From: Chloroflexota bacterium
GTDB taxonomy: Bacteria > Chloroflexota > Dehalococcoidia > Lucifugimonadales > SAR202-VII-2
NCBI GenBank assembly: GCA_003228115.1
Contig: QEVV01000010.1
Location: 1 to 64,000, forward strand
Direction: 5' to 3'
DNA length: 64,000 bases
A program made the position numbers and the translations under genes. Below are positions 8,780 to 16,590 of the stretch, piece after piece (the stretch's first letter is position 1; each line of letters opens with the position of its first letter). The notes under the pieces are model-generated. The model was given only the letters and a program-made list of their open reading frames with translations, was not told where the DNA came from and ran no database searches.

Positions 8780-9826
8780 CTAGACGACCGAATTTGCTAT
8801 CTCGTGATGAATCCGTATTAGCTCGAGAAGTGTTTCGTGGGGCCGACGACCCCAACCGCATTCGGTTCCCACCCCGAAGTCCTTCAAAACCTGGCCGGCA
8901 GCCGCCATTCTTTTGCGCGTGCCCTCCACGCCATCAGTATGGTGGATGAGACCTGCGTAAAGCTCAGTTTCAGGGTGCAACTCAAGGCCCCTCAAAGGTG
9001 CGAAATAGGACAGATCGTCTCTGTCTCTTGGGACCGGGAAGTGAATCCAATTAATTGATCGGTGGACGTTGGCGGAAATGGCGTTGGCCATCTTGGTCAG
9101 GTTTTCAGAGTCTTTGGGTTCCATAAAGTGGCGGTGCTGGAAATCTCCGTAGCACAGGTGATAGCCGATCTCCACTTCTTCTGGCACCGCGGATGCGAGT
9201 CGAAGCAGACGCTCACTGATCCCTTTCTCGGGCTCATCGAAGTGAGGCTCAAGGGCGCCCTCGATGACGGCCATCTCCCTGGATACATCCCATTGGATGG
9301 CCAGATCCTCATGGGGTATGGCTTTCAGGATGTCGGAAATTTCCTTCAGCATGGCCTTTTCGTAAGCAGGCTCGACGAGCGGCCTGTCTTCTGGGGCCAC
9401 GAAGCTTATGACGGGAGCAAGGGGAGTAGGCAAGCTAACTTGGAAACGAAGGTGCTGAGGGATGACGCCTTCCCGCTTCAGCAAAGCAAACGATTTGTAG
9501 GAACCGATCGCGGCCTCAGCATAGCCAAGGGCATTGATGTATAAGTCTTGTGAACTGAACTCAGCTTTCAGTTTCACCCGAGGCATGCGGCGCCGGTCAT
9601 CTTGAAAGCCATAGTGGCCCTCTGAGGAAGGCTCGAGTCCTGGGCTGTTTTTCAAGACGTCGAACTGCCACAAGATATACATCGATCGTTCCCCAGTTTC
9701 GCCGTCAGGGATCCGGCGGAGCTGGTTGCCAAGGATGGGCGAGACTGTACGGAAGACTTCTTCAGCGTTAGCAAATGGAATGCTACCCACAAGATGTGCC
9801 CCACCCGCCGATCCTTTGTTAACCAT
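8780..9826 (-). CDS. Stand-alone MetE C-terminal-domain-like protein
   Basis: A 348-residue protein with the UROD/MetE barrel fold. The start ATG 9826 follows GAGGAC. It opens with HLVGSIPFANAEEVF, then RRIPDGETGER. The zinc site of cobalamin-independent methionine synthase is kept: HLC (His223, Cys225) and the second cysteine in TECGW (Cys323). The N-terminal folate-binding half of MetE is absent, so it is a methyl- or thiol-activating core domain, not a complete methionine synthase. In this cluster it may transfer a methyl group to or from a substrate, perhaps demethylating an ether or thioether; that is inference. Confidence 0.75.
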   Translation of the reverse strand: MVNKGSAGGAHLVGSIPFANAEEVFRTVSPILGNQLRRIPDGETGERSMYILWQFDVLKNSPGLEPSSEGHYGFQDDRRRMPRVKLKAEFSSQDLYINALGYAEAAIGSYKSFALLKREGVIPQHLRFQVSLPTPLAPVISFVAPEDRPLVEPAYEKAMLKEISDILKAIPHEDLAIQWDVSREMAVIEGALEPHFDEPEKGISERLLRLASAVPEEVEIGYHLCYGDFQHRHFMEPKDSENLTKMANAISANVHRSINWIHFPVPRDRDDLSYFAPLRGLELHPETELYAGLIHHTDGVEGTRKRMAAAGQVLKDFGVGTECGWGRRPHETLLELIRIHHEIANSVV

Positions 9827-9993
9827 TCTGATGTCCTCTTTTGGTGCCGCGCGTTGGTTGTTGGGGGCTCCTCCCAACTTCAAGAGAGCTGCTATTTCTC
9901 GCCTATGAGAAATGGGAGGGGATAGGTGTGGCAGGTGGCTCGGCATGGATCGTCCATTTCGCACCATCCACCTTGTCTTACTTCAACTTCGCC

Positions 9994-10740
9994 CTAGTGG
10001 AAAACGGCGCCGCCGTCCACGACTAAGAGTTGGCCAGTCATCATACGGCTATCGTCGGAGGCGAGGAAGATGAGGGCGCCGGTAAGGTCATCGGGGACCA
10101 TGCTCCGTTTGAAAACTCTGCTCGCCACCGTGCCAGCGTCTGCGTTTTCACCCCAGTTCAGCATGCCCTCACTGCGCGTGATGCCGGGTGCGATACCATT
10201 GACGCGGATGCCTGACTCGCCAATCTCTTTGGCCAAGGCGCGGGTAAAAGAGATGACTCCACCCTTCGATGTGACATAGTGAAGCAAGTTCGGAGTGCCC
10301 TTGAGGGCTGTGCCAGAGGAGATGTTGATTATGCTGCCCTCGCCTTGATCCTTCATGTAGGGATAGACGGCGCGGCTGCATAGAAAGAGGCCCCTGAGGT
10401 TGACGGACATGGTCAGGTCCCACTCGGCAAGGGGTATATCGACAAACGAGCCACGGGTCAGGTTGGCGAACAGGCCGGCATTGTTCACCAGCACGTCAAT
10501 CCGTCCGAAGCGTTCTATGGTGCTCTTTACTGCCGCCTCCGTGTCCTCAGCCTTGGACACGTCCACACGGAGAGCAAGCGCCTGCCCGCCCTGGCTCTCT
10601 ATTGCTTTCACTGTGTCCTGCCCGTCCAGCACGTCAGCGACGACGACGCTCGCGCCCTCTTCGGCCAGACGCTCGGCAAAGGCTCTGCCGATGCCTCGGG
10701 CTGCTCCTGTGACGATGGCAACTTTGCCTTGAAGCTTCAT
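9994..10740 (-). CDS. SDR family oxidoreductase
   Basis: A classical 248-residue short-chain dehydrogenase/reductase using NAD(P). The nucleotide motif TGAARGIG is at 11-18, NNAG at 87-90, and the catalytic Ser142, Tyr155 and Lys159 (YVTSKGG) are all present; Asp36-type acidic residue after beta-2 (VVADVLDG) suggests NAD preference. The C terminus MTGQLLVVDGG is standard. ATG 10740 has AGGAG upstream. Encoded between an amidohydrolase and the MetE-like gene, it probably oxidises or reduces a hydroxyl or keto intermediate of the same pathway. Confidence 0.9.
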   Translation of the reverse strand: MKLQGKVAIVTGAARGIGRAFAERLAEEGASVVVADVLDGQDTVKAIESQGGQALALRVDVSKAEDTEAAVKSTIERFGRIDVLVNNAGLFANLTRGSFVDIPLAEWDLTMSVNLRGLFLCSRAVYPYMKDQGEGSIINISSGTALKGTPNLLHYVTSKGGVISFTRALAKEIGESGIRVNGIAPGITRSEGMLNWGENADAGTVASRVFKRSMVPDDLTGALIFLASDDSRMMTGQLLVVDGGAVFH

Positions 10741-10859
10741 GACCGGACTCCTGGTTTTGAAGTAATCGAGAACCCCCCGCCTTTCTTATCCAGCTTTGGG
10801 CCTGAGCATGGCGTCGGGTTGTCTACATGGCCGAACGCTTCGTGAATACCAGACCTTTT

Positions 10860-11999
10860 TCAGTCTTTTGGATCGTCCATACCATAGAAACGGGCGCAGT
10901 TATCCCAAAGGATCTTTCGCAGGTCCTCATCGGTCAGAGGCAGTTCGAAAAGCTTGTCTACCGAATGAGGGAATTTGGTGTCTACGTGAGGGTAGTCGGT
11001 TGAGAAAACGATGTTGTCGTTGCCGATGTCCGCGATGGCGTACTTGGCGGGCGTTTCGTCCGGCTCTACTGAAACGAAGCATTGACGTTTGAAGACCTCA
11101 CTGGGAGTCATGGTGAGATCAGGGGCCCATTGATCCCCGAACATCTCTTGGTGTTCATCGAGTCGCCAGAGCATGAAGGGGAGCCAACTGCAGTTGCCTT
11201 CCAAAAAGGCCACCCGCAGTCCAGGATGCCGTTCCAGTACTCCACCGCCGCACATGCTCCCCAAAGCAACCATCAGTTCGAAGGGATGAGAGTAGGCGTG
11301 GCGGAGCATGAAGTTGTTGCCGAACTGTTCTCCTATCTGTGGTACGCCTGCAGAGGCCGACTCATGGAAACCCAGGGGGATGTTGAGTTCCTCCAGGGTT
11401 GACCATAGGGGGTCATAGAAGGAGTCGTGCCACTGATGGCCGCTGGACACGTTGGCCCGAAGGAAAATGGCCCGGAAGCCCAATTCCTCCACGCAGCGGC
11501 GGGTCTCGGCAATGGCTTCCTCAATGTCGAAGGGGGTGATCATGGCCGCCCCAAAGAGTCGAGAGGTGTCCTCCTGGCAGAAGTCGTAAAGCCAGTTGTT
11601 GTAGGCACGGGCCAGCGCGCCGGTGAGCCCAGGGTCCATATTGGGTTCGCTCAGCGCGTGTAGCCCTCGCGTCGGATAGAGGACCGCCACATCCACTCCT
11701 TCCTCATCCATCGCATCCAACTGCACCCGTGATGTCCACCCGCGCTCCTCGTAGGGACGGAATAACTCCTGCGTATGATTGAAGAGGTGGCCGGCCGGTC
11801 CGGGAGCCCCTTGACCTAGCCCCACAGGCATACCCCACGGTTTTCCGTCGGGGTGGGTCATGCGCAGGTCCCGTACCTGTTTATGTACGCCGACGGGGGC
11901 CTGATCTCTGTAGGCTGGCTCGATGTAGCGCTGCCACAGGTCAGGCGGCTCCTGAATGTGCATGTCGCTGTCCAGAATTCGAAATCCGTTCCTACTCAT
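10860..11999 (-). CDS. Amidohydrolase family protein (ACMSD-like), paralogue 2
   Basis: A 379-residue Amidohydrolase_2 protein. The start ATG 11999 follows AGGGGGAA; upstream codons lack family similarity. It shows the N-terminal LDSDMHIQEP metal motif, GFHESAS at strand 5, the LRVAFLEGNCSWLPFMLWRLDEH segment and FSTDYPHVD with the catalytic Asp near the C terminus. The family includes decarboxylases for amino- and hydroxy-substituted unsaturated carboxylic acids. It is the third gene of the cluster, between MaoC hydratase and SDR. Confidence 0.87.
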   Translation of the reverse strand: MSRNGFRILDSDMHIQEPPDLWQRYIEPAYRDQAPVGVHKQVRDLRMTHPDGKPWGMPVGLGQGAPGPAGHLFNHTQELFRPYEERGWTSRVQLDAMDEEGVDVAVLYPTRGLHALSEPNMDPGLTGALARAYNNWLYDFCQEDTSRLFGAAMITPFDIEEAIAETRRCVEELGFRAIFLRANVSSGHQWHDSFYDPLWSTLEELNIPLGFHESASAGVPQIGEQFGNNFMLRHAYSHPFELMVALGSMCGGGVLERHPGLRVAFLEGNCSWLPFMLWRLDEHQEMFGDQWAPDLTMTPSEVFKRQCFVSVEPDETPAKYAIADIGNDNIVFSTDYPHVDTKFPHSVDKLFELPLTDEDLRKILWDNCARFYGMDDPKD

Positions 12000-12180
12000 A
12001 TTTCCCCCTTGGGCGCTGCGTAAACGTTGGGTTGCTTTTTCAAGAACGCCGATACGTCCTCTACGGTTACCCGACCCATCCCTTGCCAGCTTCAAAGCCA
12101 CACTTGCCCAGGAAAGTACGATCCCAGGCCGTCATGTTAGGCAGGGCGCCGAATAGTGTCAATGCGGCGTTCTTGAGTTG

Positions 12181-12594
12181 TTAAGCCCCACTCACGGGCT
12201 CCACCTGATAGACGGTTGCCTCGCCGTTGAGAACCTCCAGGCCGTCTTGATTCGTGACCACAAACTGGATCTCCGCCCGGGGTTTTCTCTCGTGAATGGA
12301 GAGCACTGTTGCCTCTGCTCGAATGGTGTCCCCAATATACACGGGGCGCGGAAAGGACCAACGCTGAGTCATGAACACCGTACCCGGCCCTGGCATGTCC
12401 ATGGCGACCAATGCATGCAGCAACCCGGTAGTAATCCCTCCTTGAGAGATCAGCCCTCCGAAACGTGTACTCTTTGCGAAGTCTTGGTCGAAATGAAGGG
12501 GGTTATAGTCGCCAGTGATTTCAGCGTACCTAGCCACCATCTCTTCGCTGACGACCATTTCTCTGTGCGAGGTTTGTCCCACGGCAATGTCCAT
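12181..12594 (-). CDS. MaoC-like dehydratase
   Basis: A 137-residue hot-dog-fold hydratase. ATG 12594 follows a strong GGAGGAGG. The active-site Asp-His pair lies in ITGDYNPLHFD (Asp29, His34), and the family GGLISQGG motif follows. MaoC proteins add water to trans-2-enoyl-CoA or remove it from hydroxyacyl-CoA. The length fits a single-domain R-hydratase. It starts 71 bases after the cyclase gene and precedes the amidohydrolase, so it probably handles an unsaturated acid or acyl-CoA intermediate. Confidence 0.88.
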   Translation of the reverse strand: MDIAVGQTSHREMVVSEEMVARYAEITGDYNPLHFDQDFAKSTRFGGLISQGGITTGLLHALVAMDMPGPGTVFMTQRWSFPRPVYIGDTIRAEATVLSIHERKPRAEIQFVVTNQDGLEVLNGEATVYQVEPVSGA

Positions 12595-12665
12595 GTTTCC
12601 TCCTCCTATGAGGATTACCGCTGCTCCATTCGGCTGGATCGACTTCCAAGACTGACCGGCGTACT

Positions 12666-13310
12666 TCAGGAGAACAAGGGCCGGAGCATCGCCCTGGCCG
12701 GAGCGCCCTCGGTCCCTTGAAGCTTCAGTGGCAGGCAGACCATTTCGTAGGCCCCTGGCGCTATGCCTTGAAGGGCCAATCCCTCCACGATCCATATTCC
12801 TGCTTTTAGTAAGGTTGTGTGGATGGCAGATGTGTCATCGTGGAAACCAGAAACAGAGAGGTAGTCGATTCCGACCATTAGTAGCTGTCTTTCGGCAAGA
12901 AGATGGGCCGCTTCCAAAGATAGGGCGACGAAGTCTTCGACGAAGGGCTCCTGGTACCATTGGCGGGAGGAGTTGGCGGTCTTGAAAAGTAAGCGCTCGC
13001 CAGGCTGCGGGTCATGGAGGAGTAGCTCTGAAAGTCCCACTGTCGCTGAGTCCTCAATGCCGATCACGCGCGCCTTGCCGTTTGTAGCTTCCAACGGCAT
13101 TTCGTCGATGGTGAGCCCGCCGGGTAAGAAATGGCTTGGCGCCTCAACGTGGGTCCCGGTGTGAGAACCCATATCCAGATGAGACACGGTTGCCAGGTCG
13201 CCGCGCTCCACCTCGGCAACGCGATTGATGTTTACGGCCGGGTCTCCAGGCCAAACGGCCATCCCGGTCGTAACGGGTGCTGTCACGTCGATCCACAAAC
13301 GCTCGTCCAC
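12666..13310 (-). CDS. Cyclase / kynurenine-formamidase-like metallohydrolase
   Basis: A 214-residue protein of the cyclase (PF04199-type) family, which hydrolyses amide or lactone-like bonds using Zn or Mn. The metal motif is HTGTHVEAPSH (50-60), with Glu in place of the usual Asp. Other family parts are VWPGDP near the N terminus and YLSVSGF near residue 160. The best start is GTG 13310 after GAGAGGTGAAG; the frame extends to another GTG at 13367. First gene of the six-gene minus-strand cluster, suggesting ring or amide opening early in the pathway. Confidence 0.82.
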   Translation of the reverse strand: MDERLWIDVTAPVTTGMAVWPGDPAVNINRVAEVERGDLATVSHLDMGSHTGTHVEAPSHFLPGGLTIDEMPLEATNGKARVIGIEDSATVGLSELLLHDPQPGERLLFKTANSSRQWYQEPFVEDFVALSLEAAHLLAERQLLMVGIDYLSVSGFHDDTSAIHTTLLKAGIWIVEGLALQGIAPGAYEMVCLPLKLQGTEGAPARAMLRPLFS

Positions 13311-13651
13311 TGCTTCACCTCTCGCCAATGGTCGCTGGCTGGATTGTAGCTGGTTGGGCCTGTACACCGCGTGATGTTAATGACGTTGGCAGTCCAGTCC
13401 CCAGCCCCTACGCGTTCACAGGAATTTCACAGCTATTCTTTCCATAAGCCACGCTATCGCTACGATGCCCCTCCATCACGTTGAGCATAGACCCTGCTAG
13501 GCCCCGTGGTTATGACGAGCGATTGCTCTCAGCGTGGACGGCAGGTGCTGGGACTGGTCCTTGGGAACTTATCGGTCGGTTTCATCGTCTCAATGGCAAG
13601 GCGGGTTTGATGATCCGAGAAGTACAAAAGCCAAAAAGTGAGGTCTCAGAA
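13311..13651 (+). other. Intergenic region between divergent genes
   Basis: About 340 bases between the start of the minus-strand catabolic cluster and the plus-strand lipoprotein gene. It should hold both promoters. I see no convincing -35/-10 pair, no inverted repeat that would mark an operator, and no RNA gene. The open frame of the downstream gene extends into it to 13481 without family-like sequence. Confidence 0.4.
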
Positions 13652-14557
13652 ATGATTGGTCGAAAAGGCGCCCTTGGTTTAGCGGCTCTAGCGCTTTCGA
13701 TGCTCGCCCTTGCTGGATGCGGGGTTGATGCACCTACCAAGACACCCACCAGCGTCCCCGCCACAACAGCGCCGCCCACGGCGACACCGTTGCCGACGGC
13801 GACCGCTGTGCCATTGGAGGCCGTGTGTATCTCCACGGAAGCGTACCCGTTGGACCTCCTCATGGCCGTGAGCGGAGAGGAGCAGCTTCCCAGCCGCCTC
13901 GATGCCGTAAACAGTGGTGGGTGCGACTTTTCCAGGCCCGTCGTCTCCTTGCTGTACGAGTTGCTCCTGGATGGGCAGGTTATACAGTCGGCCGATATTT
14001 CATTGGCAGCCCCCGCGTCCAACCTGACCTTTCCATTGCCGGATGAGATTGCCGTGCCGATCATTGATGCGTTGATCAAGCCTGGCCAGTATGAACGCCG
14101 GATCGTAGCAGCGGCCGCAGACGGTGACTCGATCGGGATTGGTGGTCTTGAACCCGTGCTGATCGTAGGAAACACCGATTCAGTGCAGGCCGTGGTTTTG
14201 AAGAATCAGGCACGGTGGGATCGCAGCAACATCTCAACGTATACCTATACAACGTCTTGGCATTGCTTCTGCATGCGGGAATACGTGGCTCCGGTCAGCG
14301 TTGAGGTTGCTGATGGCCGGGTCGTCGATGTTAACTTCATCGACCCTTCGTTTGGCGAGGTTCCAGAGCCCGCCCGCTTCGTGACGATAGAAGGCCTCTT
14401 CGATCACATCCAGGACGCTCTGGACAGGGATGCCTTCAGCATTGCGGCTACCTACGACGATCAACTGGGCTATCCAACCGAAGTATTCGTCGACTACGAC
14501 CAGAGAATGGTGGATGAAGAGCTAGGCTTCTCGGCCGGGTCGTTGCGAGCCCGTTAG
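13652..14557 (+). CDS. DUF6174-like lipoprotein
   Basis: A 301-residue exported lipoprotein. ATG 13652 opens a signal peptide ending in the lipobox LAGC, followed by a Thr/Pro linker. The middle resembles an immunoglobulin-like or protease-inhibitor-like beta domain; the C-terminal part (NQARWDRSNISTYTYT, then CFCMREY, then YDDQLGYPTEVFVDYD) matches the layout of DUF6174 proteins, in which a W..... YxY motif and a paired Cys segment precede a VDVDY-type end. Function unknown; location is the outer face of the membrane. A strong hairpin follows its stop. Confidence 0.75.
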   Translation: MIGRKGALGLAALALSMLALAGCGVDAPTKTPTSVPATTAPPTATPLPTATAVPLEAVCISTEAYPLDLLMAVSGEEQLPSRLDAVNSGGCDFSRPVVSLLYELLLDGQVIQSADISLAAPASNLTFPLPDEIAVPIIDALIKPGQYERRIVAAAADGDSIGIGGLEPVLIVGNTDSVQAVVLKNQARWDRSNISTYTYTTSWHCFCMREYVAPVSVEVADGRVVDVNFIDPSFGEVPEPARFVTIEGLFDHIQDALDRDAFSIAATYDDQLGYPTEVFVDYDQRMVDEELGFSAGSLRAR

Positions 14558-14576
14558 CATCCTTCCTTCGCTTGTT

Positions 14577-14604
14577 GGAGGCCCCATCCTCGGATGGGGC
14601 CTCC
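14577..14604. terminator. Hairpin between convergent genes
   Basis: A 13-bp perfect stem (GGAGGCCCCATCC and its complement) with a 2-base centre, followed on the plus strand by AATTGTTT. It sits between the convergent lipoprotein gene and the permease gene and probably terminates both. Confidence 0.75.
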
Positions 14605-14620
14605 AATTGTTTAAGGGACT

Positions 14621-15574
14621 CTAGTCCCTTGGCTCCATTCCCTGGCTGCCCAGCGTGAGCGTTCCGGATTCTACCTTCACCTTGGGGTGTGCATTCTCTT
14701 TGGCCCACACCAGGTTACGGAGCTGGTCGCCAAGGAGGGCGGCGCTGAGAACGGTGATGGCTAGGGCAAGCCCAGGAAACATAATGGCCCACGGCGCAAC
14801 CTCGAAGTACTGTTGCACCCCCTCCTGAAGCATTCTGCCCCATGATGGATCCGGTGGCGGCACTCCAAGCCGGAGAAAGCTCAACGCTGTCTCAGCGACC
14901 ACCGCCGTCCCTAGGTAGCCGGTAATTTGGGCCAGTATCGGTGGGAAGCTGTTTGGTAACAGATGTCGCCAGATGATCCGTGCCGGTCCTGCCCCCGAAG
15001 CCCTTGCAGCTTCAACATAGCCTTCCTCTTTAGTGGAAAGCACCGCGGCCCGCGAAAGCCGAGCGATCTGGGGCGCCAGGGCCAAAGCGATGGCAAGGGC
15101 TGCAGAAATCGAAGAAGGTCCAAGGGCAACGACCACAATGAGGGCCGCTACAAGGAAGGGGAAACCCAGGAAGACATCAACGAACCTCTGGACGAGCAGG
15201 TCGAACGTGCCGCCCCGATAGGCCGAAACGGTGCCAATGGCCACGCCCGAGGCCGTAGCCAAGCCCAATGAGAGGAATCCAACGAAGAGCGTCGCTCGCG
15301 CTCCGTGGACAACCCTGCTAAAGACGTCCCGCCCAAGGTCGTCTGTCCCGAAAAAATGGCCTGCACTCGGAGGCTCAAGAATCCGCACTGTTTGTTGAAG
15401 CGGATCGTGGGTGGCTACGACGTCCGCCAAAAGTGCTACGAGTACCATCAGGATGAGGCCGGAGGCGGCGATCGCTCCCAGGGGCCTGGCTTTGGCCAAT
15501 GCCAGAGTTGATGAGACGAGCGCCGCCATTCGCTGGCCACGGGATCGCAAAGGTTTCTTCTGGCCTAGTTTCAT
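14621..15574 (-). CDS. ABC transporter permease, DppC/OppC type
   Basis: A 317-residue inner-membrane permease of a peptide/nickel-type ABC importer. It has the N-terminal ATHDPL and HFFGTDDLGRDVFSR signature of DppC proteins, about six membrane segments, and the cytoplasmic EAA loop EAARASGAGPARIIWRHLLPN that docks on the ATPase. Its ATG overlaps the stop of the upstream permease gene by four bases (ATGA), so both are translated together. No ATPase gene is nearby. Confidence 0.92.
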   Translation of the reverse strand: MKLGQKKPLRSRGQRMAALVSSTLALAKARPLGAIAASGLILMVLVALLADVVATHDPLQQTVRILEPPSAGHFFGTDDLGRDVFSRVVHGARATLFVGFLSLGLATASGVAIGTVSAYRGGTFDLLVQRFVDVFLGFPFLVAALIVVVALGPSSISAALAIALALAPQIARLSRAAVLSTKEEGYVEAARASGAGPARIIWRHLLPNSFPPILAQITGYLGTAVVAETALSFLRLGVPPPDPSWGRMLQEGVQQYFEVAPWAIMFPGLALAITVLSAALLGDQLRNLVWAKENAHPKVKVESGTLTLGSQGMEPRD

Positions 15575-16524
15575 GACGACGGCCCTACCCGCGGGTCCAA
15601 ACGCGAGTACACGATATCAACGACAAGGTTGACGACCAACGAGAACAACACCAGCAGGACGGCCAGGCTCTGGACAACCGGATAGTCTCTGACCTGCGCG
15701 GCGTGAACGATGCCCCTGCCGATGCCGGGCAGGCCGAAGATGTTTTCCAGGATCACCGCTCCGCTGATCAATACACCGAAGTGCAGACCGATCATTGTTA
15801 CGGTGGGGATAAGGGCGTTTGGCAAAGCATGCTTAACTAGGACAACCCTCTCCGCTAGACCCTTGCTCCTGGCTGTCGCCACATAGCTTCGGTCCAGGGC
15901 TTCAAGCACACTGGCGCGGGTGACTCTTACGAGGTGAGAGCTTTGTTCCCAGGCGAGGATCAGTGCGGGCCAGATCATGATCTGGAGGTGTGTCCAAGGG
16001 TCAGCCCACGGCGAGGCGTACAGAATCGGTGGAGACCAACGGAAGGCCAGCAGTAGGCCCAAGAGGACAAGCACGGCGACTAATAGGCTTGGGAGGGATA
16101 GCCCGCCCAGGGACACGATACGGGTGATGTAATCCGGCCACCGGTTGCTCCAACGGGCAGCGAGCATACCCAATGGCAATGAAACCAAGATTGAGAGGAG
16201 GAGCGTGTAGCCGGTGAGCAGAAGCGTCACCGGTAACTGCTGCCCGATGATGGAGCGGATGGACTCCTTGCTCTCTAACGAATTGCCCCCAAATTTTCCA
16301 TTGACCATGCTCCATAACCACTGGCCGTACTGAACGTGGAGAGGGTCGTTCAGGCCCAGTTCCTCGGCGAGTGCTTCCCTGACTGCTGGGCTTACGGCAA
16401 CATCTCCGGCTATGACCTGCGATACATCGCCCGGCAGAACTCGCATTACCAGGAAGACCACGACGGAAGCGGCCAGCAATGTTGGAATGAGGAGGGCGAG
16501 CCTCCAAGCGATGTACCTAAGCAT
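15571..16524 (-). CDS. ABC transporter permease, DppB/OppB type
   Basis: A 317-residue permease partner of the DppC-like protein. It begins with a membrane helix and FLVMRVLPGD, has a periplasmic loop of about 60 residues, then five further helices and the EAA-type loop ATARSKGLAERVVLVKHALPN, and ends YSRLDPRV as DppB proteins do. Encoded 66 bases after the solute-binding protein gene and overlapping the next permease by ATGA. Together they form a channel for oligopeptides or another class of solute. Confidence 0.92.
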   Translation of the reverse strand: MLRYIAWRLALLIPTLLAASVVVFLVMRVLPGDVSQVIAGDVAVSPAVREALAEELGLNDPLHVQYGQWLWSMVNGKFGGNSLESKESIRSIIGQQLPVTLLLTGYTLLLSILVSLPLGMLAARWSNRWPDYITRIVSLGGLSLPSLLVAVLVLLGLLLAFRWSPPILYASPWADPWTHLQIMIWPALILAWEQSSHLVRVTRASVLEALDRSYVATARSKGLAERVVLVKHALPNALIPTVTMIGLHFGVLISGAVILENIFGLPGIGRGIVHAAQVRDYPVVQSLAVLLVLFSLVVNLVVDIVYSRLDPRVGPSS

Positions 16525-16590
16525 CTTGAAGAGATGGGTCAGTCGGCGGGCAGGGATTGTGACGAGACATCAACGGGCGGCTCCTGGGTC

